64,000 nt of DNA from Streptomyces filamentosus (GCF_014654895.1 NZ_BNBE01000002.1:124001-188000), one strand, 5' to 3'; counted from the stretch's first letter, positions 8,159-16,480 are shown. A program made the numbers and translations. Notes: generated by a model not told the origin, from the letters alone.

Positions 8159-9364
8159 CTATGCGCTTCCGTCGGCCGCCGCCCGCTTGTCGTCCCGCTT
8201 CTGCTTCGCTGTCCTCGCCGTCCGGCGGGATTTCAGTTCCGTGACCTTGGCGTAGGCGCGTTCGTGGGCGTACGACAGGACGATGGAGTCCATGACCTCG
8301 CGTGTGATGGCCTCGGTGCCTTGCTGGACGGCGCGTACGGCGCTGCGGCGGATGAGGGCGTGCAGGCCGGCGATGCTGCCGTCGGTGCGTTCGTGCAGGT
8401 AGCGCCAGTGTCGGCGGGTCAGGCTCTCCTCCTCGTGCCGGTACAGGGCGAGCGACCTCTCCAGGGAGCGGATGACGCCGACCCACTGGAGGATGCCGTC
8501 GTCGCTGTCGAGGGCGAAGGGCGCGAGTTCCTGACGGCTGAAGCGGCCGGCGGTCTGGGTCCGGACATCGCCGGCCGCAGCCGGAGCCGGAGTCCTGGTG
8601 CGGCCGGAGTGTCTGCGGGGGACGGCGGGGCCGCCCTCGCTGAGCAGGGGGCTGTTCTCAAGGTCGACGCCGGTGCCGATGATGGTGCATGGGGCGTGGT
8701 TGGCGAGGAACTTGATGTGGTCGTTGGAGGCCCGGCCTTCCTTGAAGGAGCAGTCCAGGAAGTGCAGGTCGTCGAAGATGATCAGCTGGGTGCCGCACGC
8801 CGTGAGGGCGGTCAGGACGCGGTCGTCGATGGTGTCCTTGGTGCCGCTGGTGGGGACGTTGAGGTAGCGGGCGATCGCGAGGGAGATCTGCTTGGGGGTG
8901 ACCTGGTCGGTGAGCGAGATGTAGACGACGGGCACGTAGTCGCCGAGCCGGTCGGGGTCGAACCGTTCGGGGAAGTCCTCCCGCAGTTCCTGCTCGAACT
9001 TCCGGGCGATCATCTTGACCAGAGTGGACTTGCCGACCGTCGGCGGACCGTCGATGAGCAGGCCGAGCCGGGCGCCGGGCGGCGCCATCTCGTTGGCGGC
9101 CAGCAGTTCCGTGATCTCGGTCTCGAAGCGCCGCACGGCCGGTGTCCAGGCCAGCACCAACGCGCTGTGGTAGCGGTTACGGCTGCGGTTCAGGCGACGC
9201 CGCTCAGCATCATCCTCGTCCATCGCCAGGTAGACCTCGTACGGCGGCAGCAGTGGCCGCGAAGGCGGCTCGTAGAAGACGTAGCCGAACCAGTCCTCCT
9301 TGGTCCGGGGTTCGGCCAGCCCGGGATGCAGACCGTCACCCGCGCCGACGGGCGGCGGGGCCAT
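8159..9364 (-). CDS. tniB: TnsC/TniB-type AAA+ ATPase
   Basis: A 401-residue AAA+ protein. Walker A is GPPTVGKST near residue 108 and Walker B is LIIFDDLHFLD near residue 206. The protein mediates between the target-bound TniQ and the transposase, and normally confers target immunity. Its C-terminal domain ends in a basic tail (KQKRDDKR). The start ATG overlaps the transposase stop (ATGA), indicating coupled translation. The length is usual for the TniB/TnsC group. Confidence 0.9.
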   Translation of the reverse strand: MAPPPVGAGDGLHPGLAEPRTKEDWFGYVFYEPPSRPLLPPYEVYLAMDEDDAERRRLNRSRNRYHSALVLAWTPAVRRFETEITELLAANEMAPPGARLGLLIDGPPTVGKSTLVKMIARKFEQELREDFPERFDPDRLGDYVPVVYISLTDQVTPKQISLAIARYLNVPTSGTKDTIDDRVLTALTACGTQLIIFDDLHFLDCSFKEGRASNDHIKFLANHAPCTIIGTGVDLENSPLLSEGGPAVPRRHSGRTRTPAPAAAGDVRTQTAGRFSRQELAPFALDSDDGILQWVGVIRSLERSLALYRHEEESLTRRHWRYLHERTDGSIAGLHALIRRSAVRAVQQGTEAITREVMDSIVLSYAHERAYAKVTELKSRRTARTAKQKRDDKRAAADGSA

Positions 9365-11526
9365 CACGGTGCGCCGTCCTTCTCCGGGCGGCCGCCCCAC
9401 ACCTCGTACGAGGGCAGGGCGTCGAAGTCGATCGTGACCTCTTCCTCGTTCTCGTTCCCGGACGGCAGCGGTGGCACGGCCCGCAGGCGGGGCTCGGTGA
9501 CGGGGATGTCGGCGGCGGAGTCGACGAGTTCGGTGCGGGCCCTGTCCCGGGCCGCGGCTCTGGCGCGTTCGGCGTCGCGGGCACGTGCCCGGCGGGAGCG
9601 GGCGGTGGACGCCTCGGCGGCGTCCGTGCGGTTCTGCAGGTCCAACAAGGCGTCCAGGACGGCTTCCTGGTCCTGCGGGTCGCGGCCACGCGCGCGCAGT
9701 TCCTGCTTGACCTGGCGCAGGGTGATGTCGGTGAACGGCTCCAGGCCGGTCAGCGCGTGGCTCCAGCGCAGTGTGTGCCAGACGCCGGTGTAGGGGTCGT
9801 GGAAGTAGACCTGGGTGACGTCCCGCGGGTCGTAGCGGATGGGCCAGGTGCCGTTTGCTTGCGGGTAGGGGGACTTGGTGCCGTTGTGGGTGCGCAGGAC
9901 GGGCGCGCTGTAGTGCAGGTAGTCCTTCTGGATGCGTCGGTTGGTGATCGTGCACCAGTGGATGGGCAGGAGTTCCAGGAACAGGTTGGCATCGCGCGGG
10001 GCGGCGATGTAGCCGCAGCGGTGCACGGCCAGCCGGTAGGCGTCGTTCGGCGACAGGCTGATCTCCGGGAACCCCGGCAGCACCAGCCCCTTGTGCCGCC
10101 GGCTCTGGTAGACCGCGACGACGTACTCGGCGAAGAACTCCTCCAGTTCCTCGATCGTCCAGCGGGCCACCGCGTCCACGTCCCGGCCCCGGTGCACCAC
10201 GTGATTGCCCTTGTAGCCGGCGATGTGCTGGGAGAACTGGCTCCTGATCGTCTTGAACGCGGCCTCGACCTGCGGCTTGTCGGTGGGCCGGTACTTGCGG
10301 GTGTCCTGGATGGTGATCCCGTAGCGGCGGCACACGTTCTTCACCGCCTGCGAGGCGAACGCCTTGCCGTGGTCGATCACGATCTTCTCGGGAAACACCA
10401 CCGGGCGGGCCGCGGCGGCCGCGAACCGCTCGTCCCGCGCGAGCAGCGGCTCGCACGGCAGCCGCAGCATCCGGTGCCGCAGCCCGTCGGGCCAGCCCGG
10501 ACGCATCGGCTCCGGCATCATCGCGTCCGCGATCACCAGGCCCGCGTCCACCGCCTTCGTGCCCTTGGGCACCAGACGCCACCCCAGCAGACTGCGGGTG
10601 CACACGTCGATGGCGATCGTCAGGTCCACCGAGAGGACGACGTCCTCGACCGGATCGTAGGCGCGTACGTCCAGCCAGCTGGTGTCGATCATCACCAGCT
10701 CGCCGGGACGGCCGGCGGTGATCGGCCGGTAGTACCCGTCCGGCCGGTTTGCCACCGACTGGCGTGTCGTGGCCTGCCCGGTGGTGTAGAGGCCGGGCAG
10801 AAGAGCGGCCACGTACCGGTTGAACGACTTCTGCGACGGTACCTTCACCACGTCCGGGCCGTGGACGTCGGCCACCCGGCGTTCCACCCGGCGCCGCAGC
10901 CGGTTCAGGCTGCCGGTCGAGTCGTCGGCCTCCGTCACATGGTGCTGGGTGAGAATCGCGTCGATCAGCCGGGGATCCACGCCCGCCAGCGGATCCGAGG
11001 GGCGGTGGCTGCGCCGGTCCACCAGTCCCCACGGGCCCTCCTCCCGCCACCGGCGCAGCCGCCGCCAGATCTGCTGTTCGCTGTAGCCCAGCTCCCGTGC
11101 CTTGCTCCGTACCCGCTGGACCAGCGGCAGGTCCGGGGCGTACTGCGGCCTCGGCTCGTCGGGCCGCGGGTTCTCCGGATCCCCGCTGCGATAGCCGGTG
11201 GTCATCTCCAGGAGGTGCTCCTGGGCGCTCTGGAGGTCCTCCAGCTGCTTGTCGGTCAGCTTGTCGAAGAGCGCGGCGGCATCCAGCCACAGTTTCCGCT
11301 CCACAGCGTCCTGTTCACCGTTGGGTTCACCCTCGGGGACCTCGCTGTCGTCGCAGGGGCGGAAGGTGGGGTCCGCGAGCAGGTGCCCCACACCGATCAC
11401 GGTCCGCGCCCCGCTTTCCGAACGCAGTCGCACCCCGTCGTCGGTCACCCCGGTCACGGTGTGCACCTCGTCGTCCAGCCACAGCCGCGTCCCGTACCGC
11501 AGCCGCACCGCGCCGTCCGCCGTCAT
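9364..11526 (-). CDS. tniA: TnsB/TniA-type DDE transposase
   Basis: A 720-residue Mu/TniA-type transposase. It has an N-terminal beta domain, then a helix-turn-helix (ELGYSEQQIWRRLRRW), an RNase H-fold core and a Mu C-terminal beta-barrel. The likely DDE residues are D in VMIDTSWLD, D in KIVIDHGKAF and E in KPQVEAAFKTI. The C-terminal 100 residues are Arg/Ala-rich and probably contact TnsC. Start ATG 11526 overlaps the tnsA stop (ATGA); an upstream in-frame start at 11607 would lie inside tnsA. It makes the 3'-end cuts and strand transfer. Confidence 0.92.
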   Translation of the reverse strand: MTADGAVRLRYGTRLWLDDEVHTVTGVTDDGVRLRSESGARTVIGVGHLLADPTFRPCDDSEVPEGEPNGEQDAVERKLWLDAAALFDKLTDKQLEDLQSAQEHLLEMTTGYRSGDPENPRPDEPRPQYAPDLPLVQRVRSKARELGYSEQQIWRRLRRWREEGPWGLVDRRSHRPSDPLAGVDPRLIDAILTQHHVTEADDSTGSLNRLRRRVERRVADVHGPDVVKVPSQKSFNRYVAALLPGLYTTGQATTRQSVANRPDGYYRPITAGRPGELVMIDTSWLDVRAYDPVEDVVLSVDLTIAIDVCTRSLLGWRLVPKGTKAVDAGLVIADAMMPEPMRPGWPDGLRHRMLRLPCEPLLARDERFAAAAARPVVFPEKIVIDHGKAFASQAVKNVCRRYGITIQDTRKYRPTDKPQVEAAFKTIRSQFSQHIAGYKGNHVVHRGRDVDAVARWTIEELEEFFAEYVVAVYQSRRHKGLVLPGFPEISLSPNDAYRLAVHRCGYIAAPRDANLFLELLPIHWCTITNRRIQKDYLHYSAPVLRTHNGTKSPYPQANGTWPIRYDPRDVTQVYFHDPYTGVWHTLRWSHALTGLEPFTDITLRQVKQELRARGRDPQDQEAVLDALLDLQNRTDAAEASTARSRRARARDAERARAAARDRARTELVDSAADIPVTEPRLRAVPPLPSGNENEEEVTIDFDALPSYEVWGGRPEKDGAP

Positions 11527-12293
11527 GTCCCCACCTCCGCCGCAGTCTTCACTAGCGTCGTATCCCGCAGTGGACGGTCCAGATCCGTGACGATCCGCTG
11601 ATGCCACATCAAGTGGTACAGGACCCCGCGAGCCAGATCCGGGAACTCCATGAACCGCATCAGCTCCCCGATCTCCACCGGCTCACGGGCCAGTTCCAGC
11701 AGACGCGGCACCAGATCCGCACCCAGATGCAGCGGGCGCCGGGCACTGGACAGCAGATCGACGTTCACCCACAGCTGCCCGCTCGGCTCCGACACCATCG
11801 CGTACTCCCAGCCCAGCCGCTCACACACCCGGCGAGTGCGCTCCTCCTGCAGCAGCACCTTCGGATCGTCCCGCAGCTCGGGGTTCTTCACGTCCAGCAA
11901 CAGAACGCTGCCGTCACGGCGGCGCGCGAAGACATCCGGCGTGTGCCGCCACGCTCCCCGTGTGTCGATGGCGTCGAACTCCAAAGGCTGCGTGACGAAC
12001 GCCGACACCCGCGGATCGAAGTCCAGAAGCGTCAGCCACTTCGACTCCAGCACGCTCTCGTACTCGACGAAGTCACCCCGCTTCACCGCCCAGTACCGGC
12101 CCGGCATGTGTCCCTGGTCCCGGTGGCTGGGAATGGCCCGCGCCATCCGGCCGTCCTCGAACCGTACGGCGGCCGCCTCCTCCAGCCGCACCAGATACTC
12201 GACCCCCTCGGCATCGACGTACCGCACCCGCACCAGATCGATCTCCCGGACCGACGCCTCCGCCGGTTCCGGCACTTCCGTGTCCCCGCTCAC
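11523..12293 (-). CDS. tnsA: TnsA-like endonuclease subunit
   Basis: A 256-residue protein starting at GTG 12293, overlapping the tniQ4 stop. A PD-(D/E)xK-type nuclease core is visible: YESVLESKW (acidic residue), then HTPDVFA (D) and LLLDVKNPE (E/K site). In Tn7, TnsA cuts the 5' strands, so its presence predicts cut-and-paste rather than replicative movement. Tn5053-type elements normally lack TnsA, so this locus combines a TnsA with TniQ-style selectors. The open frame upstream to 13397 belongs to the N-terminus of tniQ4, not to this protein. Confidence 0.85.
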   Translation of the reverse strand: MSGDTEVPEPAEASVREIDLVRVRYVDAEGVEYLVRLEEAAAVRFEDGRMARAIPSHRDQGHMPGRYWAVKRGDFVEYESVLESKWLTLLDFDPRVSAFVTQPLEFDAIDTRGAWRHTPDVFARRRDGSVLLLDVKNPELRDDPKVLLQEERTRRVCERLGWEYAMVSEPSGQLWVNVDLLSSARRPLHLGADLVPRLLELAREPVEIGELMRFMEFPDLARGVLYHLMWHQRIVTDLDRPLRDTTLVKTAAEVGT

Positions 12294-13397
12294 CGCGACC
12301 TCCCCTTCTCCCACGGACTCCTGGCCGAACGTCCCACCGGCACCTGTGCCGCCACCGCCTCCGCGAAGACCTCCGGCACCGCGAGCCGCGCCAACGGCCG
12401 AGCCGCCAGACATCCCTCGTCCGCCGCCGTCCGCACCAGCGGCGCAAGCCGCCGCGACAACTCCCGCACGTCCTCCGCCGCCAGCAGGGGCATCACCACC
12501 GTGAGAAACGCCGCAGCCGCCCCGGCCGACGCCGGACCCCACCCGAACCGGCCACCATGCGCCCCACGCTCGCCGCGCTCCTCCAGCAGAACCCGGGTGC
12601 ACCAGGCGGGCACATCCGGCAGACGCCCCAGAACCCTCGGCAGCCCCAGCCGCAACAAGATCACACACGCGCGAAACGCGGCGAACCACTCGGCCGCCGC
12701 CACGTCCACACCTCCCACCACCGGGCGTACCCGCCCAAACGCGACGTCCATCCACCGCCGCTGGGCTTCGACAGTCCCGCCATCCGCCCGGCTCGCGCGA
12801 GCCGCGGGCAACCACTGCGAGCACGGCCTCCCGTGAACGGAGTTCGCACAACATGTCGGCGGTCTGACCCACCGCGCCGGCACGACCCGGGGCCGGTCCC
12901 CGCCCCACCGCAGCACCCAGCCGCACGACGGACAACGATCCAGGAGCACCACCCGATGCTCGGGGCACACGGCCGCGCACGACAGCTTCCACCACAGCTG
13001 CCACACCCCACCGGACACCAGCAGACAGCACGGGCACGCCCGGCTTCCGTGCACCGCCGCCCACTCCTGCCCCGCCGACGGCCGCTGCGTGCTTCCCGCC
13101 GCGAGCACCGCCGACACGTCCAACGGCCCGCCCTCGAAGACGGACAGATGTATCCCGTCCACCAGGCCACCGGGAACACCCGTCGCCGCGAACACCGCCC
13201 GCCGGACCACCTCGTCGGACCGCACTCCGAACAGAGGCGGCCGAACACCCGCGGAAGACCCCCCGCAGGCGAAGTCCCATCAAGGCGGCGACCTCGGCAG
13301 GCGGACACCGGTTCACGCGCGCTATCCGGTCCACCCACGACCCGAACGCCTCGCCTGCCCGCGGAGCTGTGACCAGCGCCAATCGTCGTGGCGGCAC
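12290..13397 (-). pseudogene. tniQ: TniQ-family protein 4, one-base frameshift
   Basis: From GTG 13397 (GGAGG 6 nt upstream) the first about 45 codons give a TniQ start (PPRRLALVTAPRAGEAFGSW). The rest of the protein, with zinc segment CPCC...VCPEH...DRCPSCG, lies in the next frame and ends at 12290 over the tnsA start. The break maps to a run of six C (plus strand 13259-13264). Removing one C restores a continuous reading frame of about 368 codons through RLRGSSAGVRPPLFGVRSDE. It is the first gene of the tnsABC operon. Mutation or sequencing error cannot be separated here. Confidence 0.82.
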
Positions 13398-13423
13398 GCG
13401 CCCCTCCAGAAGGTGACCTGCAT

Positions 13424-13502
13424 CACTCTCATCTAGGGGCTCACGCTATCAAGTGCACTCTCAAATCGAGGTTCACACTCTCATTCCGAGCTTCGGCTCT
13501 CA
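13424..13502. repeat. Repeated CTCTCA motifs, candidate transposase-binding sites
   Basis: CACTCTCA occurs at 13424, 13456 and 13476, with a variant GCTCTCA at 13496. The last three are spaced 20 bp apart and share following bases (CGAG.TT after two of them). Directly repeated sites of about 20 bp just outside the first transposition gene are what TnsB-type transposases bind at element ends. They lie between tniQ4 and tRNA-fMet. Confidence 0.55.
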
Positions 13503-13562
13503 GCGGAGCAAACGACCTGGTCATGGGCGATGCCGCGAATGACGTACAGTTGGGCTTTCCGA

Positions 13563-13636
13563 CGCGGGGTGGAGCAGCTCGGTAGCTCGCTGGGCTCATA
13601 ACCCAGAGGTCGCAGGTTCAAATCCTGTCCCCGCTA
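13563..13636 (+). tRNA. Initiator tRNA-fMet (CAT)
   Basis: The sequence folds as a complete cloverleaf of 74 bases without encoded CCA. The anticodon loop is CTCATAA. Initiator features are visible: an unpaired first acceptor position (C1 against T72) and three G:C pairs closing the anticodon arm (GGG/CCC). TTCAAAT forms the T loop. It lies about 60 bp from the repeat-bearing end of the Tn7-like element. Confidence 0.95.
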
Positions 13637-13644
13637 CTGAAGTG

Positions 13645-13681
13645 GCATGAGGCCCGGATCCACAGGATCCGGGCCTCATGC
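13645..13681 (+). terminator. Hairpin terminator of tRNA-fMet
   Basis: A perfect 17-bp stem (GCATGAGGCCCGGATCC and its complement) closes a 3-base loop, starting 9 bp after the tRNA. From here to 13962 I see no gene. Confidence 0.8.
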
Positions 13682-13962
13682 GTGCGTCGGCCTTTCAAAC
13701 TACCCGTCCAGTTCTCGTCGCCGGGACGGCGAGGCCCCTGATGCGTAGCCGGGCCTCTCAGGACACGATCGTCCTGCGCTCGCCTGCCGGCGAGCCCCCG
13801 TCCGGCCGCCGCCCCCGACTCGGGACCCCCGCCCCGCCCGAAACGGCCAGGGCGACCGCCGCGATGCAGTGATGTTTCTCCGGTGAATCGGGCCGCCCAC
13901 TCGGGTGATCCAGCGCGCGGGCGCCTTCCGCTCCAGCTGTGGCGGCGGATAGAACGCCGGGC

Positions 13963-14691
13963 GTGATCACCAACCTGATGCGACGTGGTCTGCCCGCGCT
14001 TCTCCTCGCCGCTCTTCCCCTGCTTCCTGCCCTGCCCGCGGCGGCCGACAGCACCACCCTCCTGCCGGCGGCTACCGGCGCCCCCGGGCCCGTCCCCAGC
14101 ACAGGTGCGCTGGAGCAGGTGCTGCCGCTGTTCGACGCCATCGACCGCCTGCCCATCGCCGCCGAGCACCGCGAGGGGTACGACCGGCGCCTGTACAAGC
14201 ACTGGAACAAGGGCCTGAACGGCAGCGACGGGTGCAACACCCGCAAGGAGGTCATCCTCGCCGAAGCCGTCGAAGCACCCCAGATCGCGGATCGCTGCGC
14301 GCTGACGGGCGGGTCCTGGCTCAGCAAGTACGACAACGTCACGGTCACCGACGCCGCCCGCCTCGATGTCGACCACTTCGTCCCCCTCGCCGAGGTCTAC
14401 GACTCCGAGCAGACCCGGTGGAGTCCGGAGCGGCGCGAGGCGTACGCGAACGACCAGGACAGCCCCGACACCCTGATCGCCGTCACCGCCGCCTCTAACC
14501 GCTCCAAGGCCGACAAGGACCCGGCCGAATGGCTGCCCACGGACGCCACCTACCACTGCACCTACGCCGCCACCTGGGTCGGCACCAAGCTGCGCTGGGA
14601 CCTCGCCGCCGACGAGGCCGAGCGGGACACTCTCCTCGGGCTCGCCGAGGACTGCCTCACCACCGTCGTCACCTACGAGCCGGCGCCGTAG
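13963..14691 (+). CDS. Secreted HNH-family nuclease
   Basis: A protein of about 242 residues with a signal peptide (MRRGLPALLLAALPLLPALP, Ala-rich cleavage). The motif LDVDHFVPLAE near the middle, followed by NDQDSPDTLIAV and ASNRSKADKDP, matches the exported DUF1524-type HNH nucleases common in Streptomyces. The first His/Asp pair would bind the metal. Four Cys (DGCNTR, DRCAL, YHCTY, EDCL) suggest disulphides. The start is uncertain: GTG 13939, GTG 13963 and ATG 13978 are all in frame and none has a strong ribosome site. It probably degrades extracellular DNA. Confidence 0.85.
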   Translation: MITNLMRRGLPALLLAALPLLPALPAAADSTTLLPAATGAPGPVPSTGALEQVLPLFDAIDRLPIAAEHREGYDRRLYKHWNKGLNGSDGCNTRKEVILAEAVEAPQIADRCALTGGSWLSKYDNVTVTDAARLDVDHFVPLAEVYDSEQTRWSPERREAYANDQDSPDTLIAVTAASNRSKADKDPAEWLPTDATYHCTYAATWVGTKLRWDLAADEAERDTLLGLAEDCLTTVVTYEPAP

Positions 14692-14955
14692 CCGCCTGAC
14701 CCTGATGCCCGGCGTCCCGCACCCGGCGGGGGCGCCGGGCTGATTCCGTCCGCGCCCGGCCGGGAACGCGCGGCGCCCCGAGCTCGAGGAACTCGGGGCA
14801 CAACAGGAGGCAGGTCAACGACCAGTCGGCCTTTCCCTTACGCCTGCACCGTAGCGGCTCACTGACGGCGGGTTTGGTCGTGCCGGATGCGGGCCACGCG
14901 AACGAGCGAACAGTCCGGGCTCGTGCTGACACGCGGGCGCCGGCGGCCGCCGCTC

Positions 14956-15336
14956 TCAGGGGGTGAGGTCGAGGACGCGGACGGGCTCGCCTTTCCAGCG
15001 CTCGGGGGTGGTGGTGGCGATGATCGCGCCGTCGGGCCGGTCCGGGGTGGGCTGGGCGGCGTGCTGGGTATGGGCCTGGGCCCAGGTGACCTGCTGGGCG
15101 ACAGCGAGAACTCCAGGCAGGTCGAGATCGATCACGGCGATGCCGGGCAGGGCCGCCAGGTGCTCGGCGGTGCCGGGGCGGGTGCGGTCGGCTTCGACGA
15201 GCGCGCAGGCGGGGGCGTAGAGGTACCAGCCGGCTTCGGCGTGGGCGCGATGGGTGAGGCGGGAGGCGAGGACGTTGCCGGTGCCGGCGGCGGCCATCGC
15301 GGTCTCGTCGAGGACGATGTGCATGGGCTCGGTCAC
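14956..15336 (-). CDS. PIN-like toxin of a toxin-antitoxin pair
   Basis: A 126-residue protein starting in a GTGA overlap with the upstream antitoxin gene. Acidic residues are spaced as in PIN ribonucleases: D in IVLDETAM, E/D in LVEADR, and D in the late DGAIIATTTPERW segment, where PIN proteins have D..I.A.. and a terminal beta strand (VRVLDL). VapC-type PIN toxins cleave tRNA or rRNA; the substrate here is unknown. The sequence is divergent, so the family call is moderately sure. Confidence 0.65.
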   Translation of the reverse strand: MTEPMHIVLDETAMAAAGTGNVLASRLTHRAHAEAGWYLYAPACALVEADRTRPGTAEHLAALPGIAVIDLDLPGVLAVAQQVTWAQAHTQHAAQPTPDRPDGAIIATTTPERWKGEPVRVLDLTP

Positions 15337-15590
15337 GGGCGCTGCACCTGGGCGAGGCGGCGGTCGAGTTCGTCGTCCAGGGCGGCTTCCTCGCCGGCTG
15401 TGGGGTTGTAGCCGCTCCAGGCGGTGAGAGCGGCCTTGGCAGCGGCGGCGCGTTCGGCGCGTTCGGCTGGGGTGAGGACGGTTTCGGCGAGGCGGGCGAG
15501 GTAGGCGCGCAGGGACAGGCCCTCGGCGGCGGCGACGGCCGCCAGCCGGTCGCGGGCTTCCTCGGGGATTCTCACGTTGGCGTCAGACAT
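15333..15590 (-). CDS. Antitoxin, ribbon-helix-helix type
   Basis: An 85-residue protein with AAGGAG upstream of ATG 15590. The N-terminus (SDANVRIPEEARDRLAAVAA followed by EGLSLRAYLARL) has the strand-helix-helix pattern of VapB/Arc-like antitoxins. The charged C-terminal half, which would wrap the toxin, is rich in Ala/Glu. It overlaps the PIN-like gene by 4 bp. The tandem GGGTAC repeat just upstream is the likely autoregulatory operator. Confidence 0.75.
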   Translation of the reverse strand: MSDANVRIPEEARDRLAAVAAAEGLSLRAYLARLAETVLTPAERAERAAAAKAALTAWSGYNPTAGEEAALDDELDRRLAQVQRP

Positions 15591-15615
15591 AACGGTGCTC
15601 CTTCCCATAAGATCA

Positions 15616-15645
15616 GGGTACGGGTACGGGTACGGGTACGTACCC
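15616..15645. promoter_or_regulatory. Four tandem GGGTAC units plus inverted GTACCC
   Basis: GGGTAC is repeated four times head to tail (15616-15639) and the last unit is followed directly by GTACCC, forming a 12-bp palindrome. The array lies 25 bp upstream of the antitoxin start and 25 bp upstream of the divergent zeta-like gene, so it could serve both promoters. Ribbon-helix-helix antitoxins typically bind such short tandem sites cooperatively. Confidence 0.55.
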
Positions 15646-15670
15646 GTCACGTGCTGGAGGGGACGAACTG

Positions 15671-16480
15671 GTGGGAGGTCGCGACGCACTGGTGCTCGCC
15701 GGAGCTGAGCACCGGCAGGTCCTCGCCGAGCGGCTGCCCGGCTGGACGCGGGGAGCGGTGCCCCAGGAGCACCCGGTCGTGGTGGTGGTCGCAGGCCAGC
15801 CGGGCGCCGGCAAGACGGTGATCGCCGACCTCGTCCAAGCAGCGCTGGAGCGGCGCGGCGGCGCCGTGCGGATCGGCCGCGACCTCTACAAGCCCGCCCA
15901 CCGCCACTACGCCGCCGCGCTGGCCGCCGATGTCCGCACCGCCGGCGCCGCAGTTCGGCCCGACACCACCGCCTGGCAGGCCGCGGTCGAGGACCACGTC
16001 CGACGCTCGAGCTCCGACGCCGTCGTCGAGTCCGCCCTCGCCGACCTGGACGAGTTCCGTGCCTCCTCGGCGGCGTACCGCCAGTCCGGGCACCGGATCG
16101 AGATCGTGGCGCTGGCGACGGCGGAGGCGTGGAGCCAGCTCGGGATCCTCGACCGCTTCCTCACCGAAGGCCGACGGTACGTGTCGTGGGAGAACCACGA
16201 CACCTGCGCCGCGGGCATGCTCGACGTGCTCGCGGCCGTCGAGGCCGAGCAGCTCGCGGACCGCGTCACCGTGGTGACCCGCGAGGGCCTGGGTGAGGTC
16301 CTGATCAGTTCTTCTTCAGTGGCTGGTCAGCGCCGTCGTAGACCTGGCCGTCGACGGCGTCGACCCGCCAGAGTTCTGCCGTGCCGTTTGCCGAACCGTC
16401 TGCTGTCGGCACCTGGGGGCCTTGTGAGAGGTTCACCAGCCACATGGGACGCCAGATCGCATCCCGTTGGACCGCCTTGA
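15671..16480 (+). CDS. Zeta-toxin-like kinase, 3' end replaced
   Basis: The first about 210 residues are a zeta-type P-loop kinase: Walker A GQPGAGKT near residue 43, RIGRDLYKPAH after it, and SALADLDEFR further on. Zeta toxins phosphorylate UDP-N-acetylglucosamine. After GLGEVLI (about 16305) the frame runs into antisense of the VanZ-like gene and yields a low-complexity Arg/Pro tail, so the authentic C-terminus is missing. A closely similar, also truncated copy lies at 36310. Start GTG 15671 has GGAGG 10 nt upstream. Activity is doubtful. Confidence 0.75.
   Translation: MGGRDALVLAGAEHRQVLAERLPGWTRGAVPQEHPVVVVVAGQPGAGKTVIADLVQAALERRGGAVRIGRDLYKPAHRHYAAALAADVRTAGAAVRPDTTAWQAAVEDHVRRSSSDAVVESALADLDEFRASSAAYRQSGHRIEIVALATAEAWSQLGILDRFLTEGRRYVSWENHDTCAAGMLDVLAAVEAEQLADRVTVVTREGLGEVLISSSSVAGQRRRRPGRRRRRPARVLPCRLPNRLLSAPGGLVRGSPATWDARSHPVGPP

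Larger units (their letters stand above)
4354..13502. mobile_element. Tn7/Tn5053-like transposon core (tnsA-tnsB-tnsC plus four tniQ)
   Basis: The module has two arms. On the minus strand, tniQ4-tnsA-tnsB-tnsC-tniQ3 runs from 13397 to 7000 with overlaps of 1 to 4 bp between the first four genes. On the plus strand, XRE-tniQ1-tniQ2 runs from 4354 to 6996. The arms converge with a 3-bp gap at 6997. A TnsA-type nuclease predicts cut-and-paste transposition. The right end is probably within 13424-13548, where CTCTCA motifs repeat. I could not find a matching left end, so the left boundary given is only the first gene. Neighbouring secreted-protein genes may or may not be cargo. Confidence 0.7.

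Noticed and set aside
8099..9793. Long plus-strand frame over the tns genes
   Set aside because: Antisense of the ATPase and transposase, which have clear motifs; no ribosome site or domain.
13424..13502. CRISPR array
   Set aside because: The repeated unit is only about 8 bp with 12-24-bp intervals and no Cas gene is present; transposase sites fit better.
15616..15645. CRISPR or telomere-like repeat
   Set aside because: Only four 6-bp units, located at a divergent promoter of a toxin-antitoxin pair.
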